64,000 nucleotides of DNA from Mycobacterium intermedium (GTDB lineage Bacteria > Actinomycetota > Actinomycetes > Mycobacteriales > Mycobacteriaceae): positions 1 to 64,000 of the forward strand of contig NZ_MVHT01000033.1 in NCBI RefSeq assembly GCF_002086275.1, read 5' to 3'. Below are positions 8,621 to 17,089 of this stretch, piece after piece. A program made the translations under genes and the position numbers. The notes under the pieces were generated by a model. The model saw nothing but the letters and a program-made list of their open reading frames with translations. It was not told the DNA's origin and searched no databases. The first letter of the stretch is position 1; each line of letters starts with the position of its first letter.

Positions 8621-11600
8621 GTGGACGACGGCGACGGTCGCGGCGGACCGACCGAGGCGGTGCTGTCCTGTGGCTCGTGCGGCCACCAATTGGCCGGGAC
8701 AGCCAAATTCTGCAGTGAGTGCGGCACCCCGGTCGCATCCGCGACTCGCTCCGCCGAGTACAAGCAGGTGACGGTGTTGTTCGCCGACGTTGTTCAATCG
8801 ATGGAGATTGCCGCGGCGTTGGGGGCCGAGCGGCTGCGAGAGATCATGGCCGACCTGATCGACCGCGCGGTGACGGTCGTGCAACGCTACGGCGGCACGG
8901 TGGACAAGTTCACCGGCGACGGCATCATGGCCGTGTTCGGTGCGCCAATAGCGTTGGAAGACCATGCGATTCGTGCCTGTCTGGCGTCATTGGACCTTCA
9001 GGAAGCGACGCAGCGTCTGGCTGTCGATGTCCGAGCGCTTGACGGCGTGGACCTGAGATTGAGGGTCGGACTCAATTCCGGACAGGTGATCGCCGGCGAG
9101 ATCGGTCCAGCGGCGCTGGGCTACACCGCCATCGGTGAGCAAGTCGGTATGGCTCAGCGGATGGAGTCCGTGGCACCACCAAATGGGGTCATGCTGAGCG
9201 ATTCGACAGCCAACTTGGTGGGTGACGCCGTCGTGCTGAGCGAGCCGGAACTGGTTCAGGTCAAAGGCGGGAGCAGGCTGATCGCCAGGCGTCTGTTGGC
9301 CGTCGCGGCGCACCAGCCGCATCGCCGCAGCGAATCGAAACTAGTCGGCCGCACCTGGGAGCTGACGACCCTGGGCGGGATCCTTGACGAGGCGATCGCC
9401 GGGTCGGGCTGCATTGTCAAGATCGTGGGCCCCCCGGGCATCGGCAAGAGCAGGTTGGTCGGTGAGACCGCCACGCTGGCGAGCGGTCGCGGCGTGCCGG
9501 TGTTCGCCACCTACTGCGAGTCGCACGCCAGCGACATCCCGCTCCACGCGGTGGCCCAGATGCTGCGCGCGACAATGGGAACCGACGGACTCAGTGCCGA
9601 CATTGCGCGCACTCGCATCCGCGACCGGTTTCCCGGGGCCGACCCGGAGGACCTGCTGCTGCTCGACGACCTGATGGGAATTCGTGACGTAGCGACTCCG
9701 CTGCCGGACATCGCCGCCGACGCACGGCGCCGGCGGTTGACCGCCCTGGTCAATGCCGGAGCACTGGACCGCCGTGAGGCGGCGGTGTACGTGATCGAGG
9801 ATGCGCACTGGATCGACGAAATCAGCGAGTCGATGTTGTCAGATTTCCTGGCCGTCGTGCCACAGATCCCGTCGTTGGTCCTGATCACTTACCGTCCGGA
9901 ATACCAAGGCGCGTTTAACCACATCCCCGGTACTCAGACAATTGCGTTGCGGCCGTTGAGCGATGCCCACACTTTGGCATTGACGGGTGAGCTTCTCGGA
10001 GCTGATTCGGTGGGGGGCGAACTACCTGCGCAAATCGCCGCTCGCGCTGCCGGAAACCCGTTCTTCGTAGAGGAGATCGTGCGCGATCTGGCCGAACGTG
10101 GTGTGCTGCAAGGCCAGCCGGGTTCCTACCAACGATCTGGTGACAACGCGGACGCCGACGTGCCGGCAACCCTGCAAGCCACCATCGGCGCACGCATCGA
10201 CCGTCTTGGGGGGAGGGCCAAACGGACGCTGAATGCTGCGGCAGTCATCGGGGGCCGATTCGATGCCGATCTGCTGGCCGCGCTGATCCGCGATGTCGAT
10301 GTGGCACCGCTGATCGAGGCGGAACTCGTCGCTCAGATCAGGTTCGGTTCGAACGCCGAGTATGCGTTTCGTCACCCGCTGATCCGCGCGGTTGCCTACG
10401 AGTCGCAGCTCAAATCCGTTCGTGCGCAATTACATCAACGGGTCGCGGCAGTGATCGAAGCGGGTGGTTCTGCTGACGAGAACGCGGCACTGATCGCAGA
10501 ACACGTCGAGGCGGCGGGGGATTTGCATGCCGCCTTTGACTGGCACATGCGCGCTGGAACCTGGTTCAACTTCCGCGACGTGCGTGCCGCGCAGACGAGT
10601 TGGCGACGGGCCCGCCAGGTTGCTGATCGGCTTTCCGGCAACGACGGTGATCGGTCGACCATGCGAATCGCTCCTCGAACACTTTTGTGTGCCACAGCAT
10701 TTCGGGCGGGTGGCAGCGGCGCCGACACCGGCTTTGAGGAGCTGCGTGAGTTGTGTGCCGCGGTGGACGATCGGCGATCGCTTGCGATCGGAATGGTCGG
10801 ATTGGTGACATGGCAGACGATGAAAGCCCGTCGCCGGGAGGCATCGAAGCTCGCTGATGAACTCATCCAGCTGCTGGAGGCGATCGGCGATCCAACATTG
10901 ACCGTTGGGCTGGCCTTCGCGGCAATGGTCGCCAAGCACGAGACCGGCGAAATGGCCGATGTGCTTCGATACGCCCAGCGCGTAATCGACCTGGCAGAGG
11001 GAGATTTCGCCAAAGGGGCGTTGATCTTCGAGTCGCCGTTGACGGCCGCGATCGCCATGCGCGGTTTCGCCCGATGGTGTCTGGGCATTCCGGGCTGGAA
11101 AGAGGACCTCGGCCGGGCGCTTGCGATGGACCCGGCGCTTGCTACCGACCCGGGGACAATGTCTGGCGTCCTGTGGTTCACGTACGTTCCGGCGATCCCG
11201 TACGGGGTTTTGCTGCCGAATGCGACGGTCCTGCGCGAGACTGCCGAAATACTGTCGTCCGCAGAGCAGTCGGGCGACGACCTTGCGCTCGACTTGGCCT
11301 GCGGAATTCATGGGCTCGCTTTGGCATACCAAGATGGCCCGGCACGTGAACAGGGCTTCGAGCTGCTCGCCAAGATGCGAGACCGGGCCGCAAGCGACAG
11401 GTTCGCAATGAACAACATGCCACTGGTGGACATACACAGAGCACGGGAAGAGGCCCGGTCGGGCGACATCGCGGACGCCATCGAATTGGCCCGCGCGGTC
11501 TTCGACGACATATTCAACTTCGGCGGATGCATCTGGACCGCGCTCGCCACCAGCGTCCTGGTGGAGACACTGCTGCAACGTGCTGGTGACGGCGACCTCG

Positions 11601-11812
11601 ACGAGGCCGAGCATGCGATGGATCGGTTGGCGGCAGTGCCGACCGATCCGGGGTTCGTGGTGCACGAGATCTCGCTGCTGCGCCTTCGCGCGATGCTGGC
11701 ACGTGCTCGAGGAGACGGGGTCACCTACCGTGACTGGCGGGACCGCTACCGCGCGATGGCGACCTCACTGGGGTTTGAGGGCCATATGAAATGGGCCGCC
11801 GCCATGCCGTAA
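8621..11812 (+). CDS. Class III adenylate cyclase with N-terminal zinc ribbon and AAA/STAND ATPase domain
   Basis: 1063-aa multidomain regulator. Residues 17-34 form a zinc ribbon (CGSC, CSEC). A class III cyclase homology domain follows (about 47-215) with metal-binding Asp56 (LFADVVQS) and Asp100 (TGDGIMAVFG). An ATPase domain starts near 245, with Walker A GPPGIGKSR (about 270) and Walker B AVYVIEDAHWID. The last about 400 residues are helical repeat-like. The usual Asn of the VNxAxR transition-state motif is replaced (EQVGMAQRMES), as in a mycobacterial subgroup, so cyclase activity is uncertain. No membrane segment. This class of protein is widespread in mycobacteria; I recall none at this site in M. 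tuberculosis. GTG 8621 is the only sensible start. Confidence 0.9.
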   Translation: MDDGDGRGGPTEAVLSCGSCGHQLAGTAKFCSECGTPVASATRSAEYKQVTVLFADVVQSMEIAAALGAERLREIMADLIDRAVTVVQRYGGTVDKFTGDGIMAVFGAPIALEDHAIRACLASLDLQEATQRLAVDVRALDGVDLRLRVGLNSGQVIAGEIGPAALGYTAIGEQVGMAQRMESVAPPNGVMLSDSTANLVGDAVVLSEPELVQVKGGSRLIARRLLAVAAHQPHRRSESKLVGRTWELTTLGGILDEAIAGSGCIVKIVGPPGIGKSRLVGETATLASGRGVPVFATYCESHASDIPLHAVAQMLRATMGTDGLSADIARTRIRDRFPGADPEDLLLLDDLMGIRDVATPLPDIAADARRRRLTALVNAGALDRREAAVYVIEDAHWIDEISESMLSDFLAVVPQIPSLVLITYRPEYQGAFNHIPGTQTIALRPLSDAHTLALTGELLGADSVGGELPAQIAARAAGNPFFVEEIVRDLAERGVLQGQPGSYQRSGDNADADVPATLQATIGARIDRLGGRAKRTLNAAAVIGGRFDADLLAALIRDVDVAPLIEAELVAQIRFGSNAEYAFRHPLIRAVAYESQLKSVRAQLHQRVAAVIEAGGSADENAALIAEHVEAAGDLHAAFDWHMRAGTWFNFRDVRAAQTSWRRARQVADRLSGNDGDRSTMRIAPRTLLCATAFRAGGSGADTGFEELRELCAAVDDRRSLAIGMVGLVTWQTMKARRREASKLADELIQLLEAIGDPTLTVGLAFAAMVAKHETGEMADVLRYAQRVIDLAEGDFAKGALIFESPLTAAIAMRGFARWCLGIPGWKEDLGRALAMDPALATDPGTMSGVLWFTYVPAIPYGVLLPNATVLRETAEILSSAEQSGDDLALDLACGIHGLALAYQDGPAREQGFELLAKMRDRAASDRFAMNNMPLVDIHRAREEARSGDIADAIELARAVFDDIFNFGGCIWTALATSVLVETLLQRAGDGDLDEAEHAMDRLAAVPTDPGFVVHEISLLRLRAMLARARGDGVTYRDWRDRYRAMATSLGFEGHMKWAAAMP

Positions 11813-11856
11813 CTGTGCACGCCATCGGCGACGCACCTTTGTCATTTCACCTAATG

Positions 11857-13479
11857 TCATTTCACACAGGGAATCGCATCGCCGGTCATCTGGGTGAGGT
11901 CCTCCGGCGTCGGGTCCTTTGTGCCGGTACCGGCCGCCGGCACCGTGGACACGGGCGTCGTCGAGGTTGTAGTCGTCGGTTCCGACGTTCGAATGATGTT
12001 GTAAAACTTGTAGTAATCGGCTCCGACGGTCAACTGCACGGTGTTAGGTGCGATGCTGTCAGATTCTGTGGCATTGATGTCCAAGTCGTCGGCCAAGTCC
12101 TCAGCGGCCGCTTTCGCCCCGTGTCCATAGACGATTGTGCTCGCCTGGCTGAGGGATTCGGCTGTGCTGGTCGTCCCAGGAGTGAGATGCCCTGTTGCCA
12201 AGGATCTTTGGAGGCTGGCGGCCATTCCTTCCTGGCCCGAGGCGTTGACCACGTCGAGTGTGAAGGTGCTCGCGACCAGCGGCGTACCGTATGTTGGTTG
12301 CGTCGTCGCGCCAGTAGTGATGCTCGGGGACGGCGCAGTCGAATCGGTGCCTACCAGGCCGCGCACAATGGAGCGGATGGTCGGCACGTCGACGTAATTG
12401 ACGTAGGCACCATTGGCGAGTTCACCAAACCCGGTGACTGGCAACGTATATAACCTGATCGGTCGATTGAGCATCGTAGGCGCATTACGCACGAAGTCCT
12501 CGAAATCAAACCCCGCGTCAACCGCGACGTTTTGCTTGGCGACATCCAGCAGCGCCCGCAACCGCTTCGGGGTCGAGAAGGCGTCACCATGGCGCAGCGC
12601 ATTCACCAGCGAGACGATGAAGGCCTGCTGACGTCGCGTTCGGTCGAGGTCTGTGAACACCGTGTCGTTGCCGTCGCGGCGCTGGCGCACGAACGACACC
12701 GCCTGTGCGGCGCTGATCTGCTGGATGCCTTTTTTGAACTGGGCCCCCGAGTAGTAGCGATCGGAGGTGTCCTCGGTCAGGCACACCGTGATGGGTTCGA
12801 CTACCCGGGCGATCTGGAAGAACCCGGCCAAGGTGACCTCAATGAAGTGGTCGATGGGAATTTGCAGCAAACGCCGGACGGTGCTGATCTGAGCCTTACG
12901 GCCCGCCTCCCGCGCCCGTTGTTCCTTCGCTGCGGGGCCTTCGTCCTTGGACGCGGCTGAGTCGTAGCCGTTAAGCACCCGCTGGTAGGCGAGGCTGTAA
13001 GCCTCTTTGACCTTGCCTTTGCACACCGAGTCGGGGCATCCCGCCAGGTCGACGTAGTCGTCGCGGGGGATGGAGATCGCCGTGGCCGGCCCGGTCCCGG
13101 CGGGCAGGTGCAACACGATGAGGGCGTCGGCGGCGCCTTCGCCGGCATCCTCCTCGCCGGCATGCAGCGCTTGATAGAGGTCCTTGGGCAGGGGGCGGCC
13201 CTGTTGGTCGCGACGGCTGTCGAGCCCGATGATCAGGATGTTTTGGTCGCTGCCGGTCGATGGCGGTTCATCGGCCAACGCCTCGGATCGGGTGATGCCG
13301 GTTGATGCGCTGCGATACGTGGTCCACGCGATGCCGGCGGCCACCACCACCGCGGTCGATATCAGCGCGCCGAGAACCTTGAATCCAGCCTTGACCGCAG
13401 TGCGGAACCGCCGAGGCTTGCGCTCGGCTTTGGGTGAGTGCGCGTCGTCAGCACCGGAAGGGTCCGCATCGGCTGCCAT
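11857..13479 (-). CDS. LytR-CpsA-Psr (LCP) family cell-wall ligase with LytR_C domain
   Basis: 540-aa protein with a basic cytoplasmic N-terminus, one membrane anchor (about 32-52, VLGALISTAVVVAAGIAW), an extracellular LCP domain (about 78-330) and a LytR_C domain (about 395-495, beginning TLDVVNASGQEGMA). LCP residues include LIIGLDSRRD, ISIPRDDYV and DLDRTRRQQAF, whose Arg and Asp residues bind the polyprenyl pyrophosphate. Mycobacterial LCP enzymes such as Lcp1 (Rv3267) attach arabinogalactan to peptidoglycan; this is one more paralogue, substrate inferred. The Thr/Pro-rich C-terminal tail is low-complexity. A TATTCT box ends 9 nt before the ATG, so the leader is very short or absent. Confidence 0.9.
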   Translation of the reverse strand: MAADADPSGADDAHSPKAERKPRRFRTAVKAGFKVLGALISTAVVVAAGIAWTTYRSASTGITRSEALADEPPSTGSDQNILIIGLDSRRDQQGRPLPKDLYQALHAGEEDAGEGAADALIVLHLPAGTGPATAISIPRDDYVDLAGCPDSVCKGKVKEAYSLAYQRVLNGYDSAASKDEGPAAKEQRAREAGRKAQISTVRRLLQIPIDHFIEVTLAGFFQIARVVEPITVCLTEDTSDRYYSGAQFKKGIQQISAAQAVSFVRQRRDGNDTVFTDLDRTRRQQAFIVSLVNALRHGDAFSTPKRLRALLDVAKQNVAVDAGFDFEDFVRNAPTMLNRPIRLYTLPVTGFGELANGAYVNYVDVPTIRSIVRGLVGTDSTAPSPSITTGATTQPTYGTPLVASTFTLDVVNASGQEGMAASLQRSLATGHLTPGTTSTAESLSQASTIVYGHGAKAAAEDLADDLDINATESDSIAPNTVQLTVGADYYKFYNIIRTSEPTTTTSTTPVSTVPAAGTGTKDPTPEDLTQMTGDAIPCVK

Positions 13480-13613
13480 GGTCGTCTGAGAATAGCCAGG
13501 TCACGGCGATTGAAACCAGCGTTTGTCGAGGTCGTGGGTATGAATAGACGACGACAGCAGGGTTGCCGTTGCCGAAGTGCCCTACGCGTAGGCGGCGATT
13601 GGCGGAGGGTCGG

Positions 13614-13760
13614 ATGACGGCCAGTTCGGAATGCCGGACATGCCGCACCCTTCCGCTGGAGAGCGCGCGGTTCTGTCACGGCTGTGGCTCACCGCGTCTG
13701 CCTCAAGCGTCGGACATTCGAACCCAAAGCCGTAGTCTCGCAACACTTCACGTGGCGTGA
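13614..13760 (+). CDS. 48-aa zinc-ribbon mini-protein or cyclase gene remnant
   Basis: ATG 13614, preceded by GGCGGAGGGT, opens a 48-codon frame. Residues 7-25 form a double CxxC zinc ribbon (CRTC, CHGC followed by GSP). This is the same pattern and spacing as the ribbon at the start of the adenylate cyclase at 8621, and the residues after it lose all similarity. It may be a free-standing small zinc protein or the surviving 5' end of a deleted cyclase gene. The rest of the gap 13480-13813 holds nothing else I recognise. Confidence 0.4.
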   Translation: MTASSECRTCRTLPLESARFCHGCGSPRLPQASDIRTQSRSLATLHVA

Positions 13761-13813
13761 CGGCCGCTGGTTTCGCCAGCCCAGCGATCCGTTGCCACGG
13801 GCAATGACGACCT

Positions 13814-14524
13814 TCATGCCGCGTCGTGGAAGATCAGGCCCATGGCATACCGTTCACCGGACCGGACGGTGGAAAGCCCATGCCGCACTGGCGAAGCCGA
13901 CCATCCCCGAGTCGTGCGCACCGGACGGTCGCGGGTGGTGAAGACGAAGCCGTGCCCATGCGGCAACTGTATTGCGGTGCCGCGGGATTGCGCCCGGAAG
14001 CGTTGTTCGACGAGCAGAAATTCACCGCCGGTGTATTCGGTGTCGGGGTCGCTGAGGTTGATGACCACCTGTAGCGGAAACACCAAGTCGCCGTACAGAT
14101 CCTGATGCAACGCATTCCAGTCGTTGGTGCCGTATTTGAGGATCAGCGCGGTGGACCTGGTCTGGCCGGCGGCATGGCAGGTGTCCAGCCAATCGTCCAG
14201 GTTGTCCGGCCACGGCGTGGGCCGGCCCAGTTTGGTCCACCAGTCGCGCGCGATGGGGAGCAGGCGCGGATAGAGCGCCTGTTTGAGTCGTTCGACCGGC
14301 TCGGGGTAGGGCGCGTGGAAGTAACGGTACTGACCGGCGCCGTATCGCTTCGGCGCCATGTTGACGGTCGAGCGGAACAACGTGTCGTCGTCGTAGAGCT
14401 TGCGGAGCCGCTTCGCCTCGGCGGGGGTGACCAGCCGAGGCAACAGCGCGCCGCCGAATTCGTTGACCTCCGCGATAATGGCGTCCCAGTCCCCGGAGCT
14501 GACGCGGGTCTCCCACCGGGTCAT
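13814..14524 (-). CDS. 2-oxoglutarate/Fe(II)-dependent oxygenase
   Basis: 236-aa protein with the double-stranded beta-helix oxygenase signature: iron ligands His140 and Asp142 (LHQDLYGD) and His215 (VRHGLST), and Arg225 (GERYAMG) for 2-oxoglutarate. An N-terminal helical part precedes the core. Equivalent, by position and size, to Rv2227. Substrate unknown; family members hydroxylate proteins, nucleobases or small molecules. ATG 14524 is chosen because the same frame running upstream to 15013 passes through rnpB and is not coding. It is divergent from rnpB and convergent with the zinc-ribbon ORF. Confidence 0.85.
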   Translation of the reverse strand: MTRWETRVSSGDWDAIIAEVNEFGGALLPRLVTPAEAKRLRKLYDDDTLFRSTVNMAPKRYGAGQYRYFHAPYPEPVERLKQALYPRLLPIARDWWTKLGRPTPWPDNLDDWLDTCHAAGQTRSTALILKYGTNDWNALHQDLYGDLVFPLQVVINLSDPDTEYTGGEFLLVEQRFRAQSRGTAIQLPHGHGFVFTTRDRPVRTTRGWSASPVRHGLSTVRSGERYAMGLIFHDAA

Positions 14525-14574
14525 CGACGTCCTTCCGTCTGGTCTGGCCTGATGTGTCCACGATAAAGATCGGG

Positions 14575-14580
14575 TACCGT
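14575..14580 (+). promoter_or_regulatory. -10 box of rnpB
   Basis: TACCGT at 14575-14580 ends 9 nt before the first base of the P1 helix of RNase P RNA, the right place for a SigA -10 element. No convincing -35 was seen. Confidence 0.5.
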
Positions 14581-14589
14581 GATCGTCGC

Positions 14590-14991
14590 GGACGAGTTGG
14601 CCGGGCGGCCGCGGCTCGCGCGTCGAGTCGAGGAAAGTCCGGACTTCGCAGAGCAGGGTGATTGCTAACGGCAATCCGAGGTGACTCGCGGGAAAGTGCC
14701 ACAGAAAACAGACCGCCACCCTCGCGGTGGTAAGGGTGAAAAGGTGCGGTAAGAGCGCACCAGCATCTCGGGTGACCGGGATGGCTTGGTAAACCCCACC
14801 CGAAGCAAGGCCAAGAAGGTCGCACCGAAAGTGCGGCCGCGCAGGCGTTTGAGGGTTGCTCGCCCGAGCCTGCGGGTAGGCCGCTTGAGGCACCCGGCGA
14901 CGGTGTGTCCAGATGGATGGTCGCCGCCGTGCCGCCGTTGGCCAGGCCGTGGCGGTGCGGAACAGAATCCGGCTTACAGGCCAACTCGTCC
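14590..14991 (+). ncRNA. rnpB: RNase P RNA (type A)
   Basis: Catalytic RNA that removes the 5' leader from pre-tRNAs. The universally conserved 5' core GAGGAAAGTCCGGAC starts near 14629, and the 3' core ACAGAATCCGGCTTACAG lies at about 14961-14978. The ends close as a perfect 13-bp P1 helix: 14590-14602 pairs with 14979-14991. Length about 400 nt is normal for actinobacteria. Start and end are set by P1 and may be off by a few bases. Confidence 0.96.
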
Positions 14992-14998
14992 GTTTCAG

Positions 14999-15022
14999 CC
15001 CCTGGAACAGCACGTTCAGGGG
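14999..15022 (+). terminator. Hairpin downstream of rnpB
   Basis: CCCCTGGAAC and GTTCAGGGGG flank a 4-5 nt loop and pair with one bulge, 7 nt after the P1 helix of rnpB. There is no T-run, which is usual in mycobacteria. Between here and the P450 stop (15105) nothing else is recognised. Confidence 0.45.
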
Positions 15023-15104
15023 GTTAGCCCTTCTTCAGTCCGCAGCTGTTCAGTCAGGGTGCCGCGATTGGTTACGGACATCGGGTCAAACGTCGGGCGG
15101 CGTT

Positions 15105-16306
15105 TCACGCTAGGACGGCTGGCAAAGTCTCCCAGCCGCGGACTGTCGATGTCGTGGTCATGCGTGCCCTAGACATGTCGATGTTCCACTCGGGGAAGCG
15201 GTTGAGCACCTCATCGAGCGCCACGCGTCCCTCCATCCGGGCTAATGACGCTCCCAGGCAGTAATGCACGCCAACACCGAAGCCGACATGGGCTCCGGCT
15301 TTGCGGTGAAGGTCGAAGACGTCACCATCGGGTGGGAATTGCCGGTGGTCACGGTTCGCAGCACCAGCGAGCAACATCACGATGCTGCCGGTCGGCACGT
15401 GTTGTCCGTAGTACTCCAGATCGCGGGTGAGCGTGCGCGCGATGTGTGGCGCGGGCGGCTCGAAACGCAGCAGCTCCTCGATTGCGCCGCTAATCAAGCT
15501 GCGATCGGCGACCAGCTCCCGCCGCTGGTCGGGATGCTCGGCCAAAACCTTGCCCGCCCATCCGATCAAGCGGGTCGTTGTCTCGGCGCCGCCGGCAGCG
15601 ACCAGCGTGATGCAAATCAGTAGTTCCTCACGGGTCAATCCCCGTGTGGTGCCGTCAAGGTCGGTGAATTCGACACCGAGCAATTCGGTCACAACGTCAT
15701 CGGAGGGATGTTCAGCGCGCCAATCGAGGTACTCGGCAAACAACTGCCCGGTTTCCAGCCCTGAGGAGGCGGCTTTCATTTCCCCGCCGGGCTCGGTGTT
15801 GACGTGACCTTCGGCGAGGTCGGCGACCTCCTGCCGCATCTCATCGGGAATTCCGAGCAGCCTGCACACGACTCTCACCGGCATCTCGGCGCCCAAATTT
15901 GCGACGAAGTCAAACCCCTCGGTACCAACGAACGGATCCAGACTCTCGGCACAGAATTGCCGTGCGGTGGCCTCGACCTCACGCATTTTGCGTGGCGTGA
16001 ACATGCGAGAAAGACTCTTGCGATAGATGTCGTGAAGGGGTGGGGCCTCCATAAGAAAAAGTCCGGGTGGAATCGGCATGTCAGCCTTGATCAACTCGAG
16101 AATGTTGCCCCGGGCAGAGCTGAACGTCTCATGGTCATTCAGCGCCGCATGCACGTCGTCGAATCGACTCAGCGCGAAGAAGTTGTGTTGTTCGTTGTAG
16201 GACAGTGGCGCCTCCTCGCGGAGTCGCCGAAACAGCGGATACGGTCAGCGTTGAGTTCGACATCGTAGGGGTCGTAGAAGAGCTGACTCGCGGTCTTCAC
16301 ACCCAT
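15105..16306 (-). pseudogene. Cytochrome P450, single-base frameshift near the N-terminus
   Basis: The downstream frame encodes about 350 aa of a P450: I-helix AAGGAETTTR, ExxR in EELLRFEPP, and haem loop FGVGVHYCLG. It lacks the first 50-60 residues. They are present in the other frame from ATG 16306 (ASQLFYDPYDVELNAD), which breaks near 16243-16244. Restoring one C in GACCGTATCCGCTG would give NADPYPLFRRLREEAPLSYNEQHNFF and join both parts into about 400 aa, the usual size. So this is a recent single-base deletion or a sequencing error. If real, translation from an internal Met would give a protein without helix A and likely inactive. CYP subfamily not assigned. Confidence 0.85.
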
Positions 16307-16623
16307 AAATCTGCAGCTCCCTCCATCGGACGCATCCGACCGCTCGTCGAACGAACTACTGGGTAGGGCAGCACTGCGCGCCACTGCGACCCGCATCAAT
16401 CGGGCCACGCACAACCGTGCTCATCCTCACGTCGCACGGCAATTCAGTCAATGGTTGATAACTCGCCCCGCGCCCTGGCATCCACGACCGTCAACAGCAT
16501 GCGATACGACCGCTCTTCCGGCTCCCGCGAGACATCGGCAACGACCGGATGGGCAGGGCCTCTTAGGGTCTCGATCTCTACCGCCGTGCGCGTCGCGGGC
16601 CCGCTGAGTTTTCGTCGTGGGAT
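16307..16623. other. Gap without recognisable gene
   Basis: The 317 bp between the P450 start and the DUF2834 gene stop hold only short frames on both strands with no recognisable family, ribosome site or repeat. The promoter of the P450 gene should lie near 16320-16360, but no clear -10 is visible. Confidence 0.4.
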
Positions 16624-17013
16624 TCACGCTGAGCGGACGGGGGGACGGTCCGTCGCACGGCTCATGCGAAGTTCGCGAACGATCAGAAAGAGCGGAAAGA
16701 TCACGCTTATCCCGATGAAGTAGGCGGCAACGAGGTACGCCCACACGAAGCGCACGTTGTGCTTCCGCGCTTCGACCACCATCAGAATCGCGGCCGCAAG
16801 GCCGAGGAACAGGGCGTCGGCTGTGATGAATTGGGTAGCCGAGTTGGCCTGGGTGTCGCGCCAGAACGTGACGAAGAAGGCGGTAGGCGAGTGCAGGTAC
16901 GGGCCGACGTGGCTCCAGGTCGCGATGAAGGCAGCGACTGCGACGGCGCCGTATACGGCACAGAGGACTTTGCGAGAGGTGGGGATCGATGACGCTTTGT
17001 CGGCTGTGGTCAT
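16624..17013 (-). CDS. DUF2834 family membrane protein
   Basis: 129-aa protein with four hydrophobic segments (about 15-33, 42-54, 62-80, 88-110), matching the DUF2834 family found in soil actinobacteria and marine bacteria. Function is unknown. The motif HSPTAFFVTFWRDTQANSAT between the first and second halves is typical of the family's extracytoplasmic loop. TAGCCT at 17022-17027 on the minus strand ends 8 nt before the ATG, so the transcript is probably leaderless. No operon partner is evident. Confidence 0.75.
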   Translation of the reverse strand: MTTADKASSIPTSRKVLCAVYGAVAVAAFIATWSHVGPYLHSPTAFFVTFWRDTQANSATQFITADALFLGLAAAILMVVEARKHNVRFVWAYLVAAYFIGISVIFPLFLIVRELRMSRATDRPPVRSA

Positions 17014-17089
17014 GAGTTTTCAGGCTAGAACGAGTTCGGCTGTGGGCCGAGTACGAATCGCCGGACGCGACACGCCGCCCAAGTCGCCG

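Noticed and set aside
14590-15104. Phage attachment site or tRNA gene next to the accessory region
   Set aside because: The conserved structure is RNase P RNA. No tRNA fold, integrase gene or direct repeat flanking the accessory genes was found.
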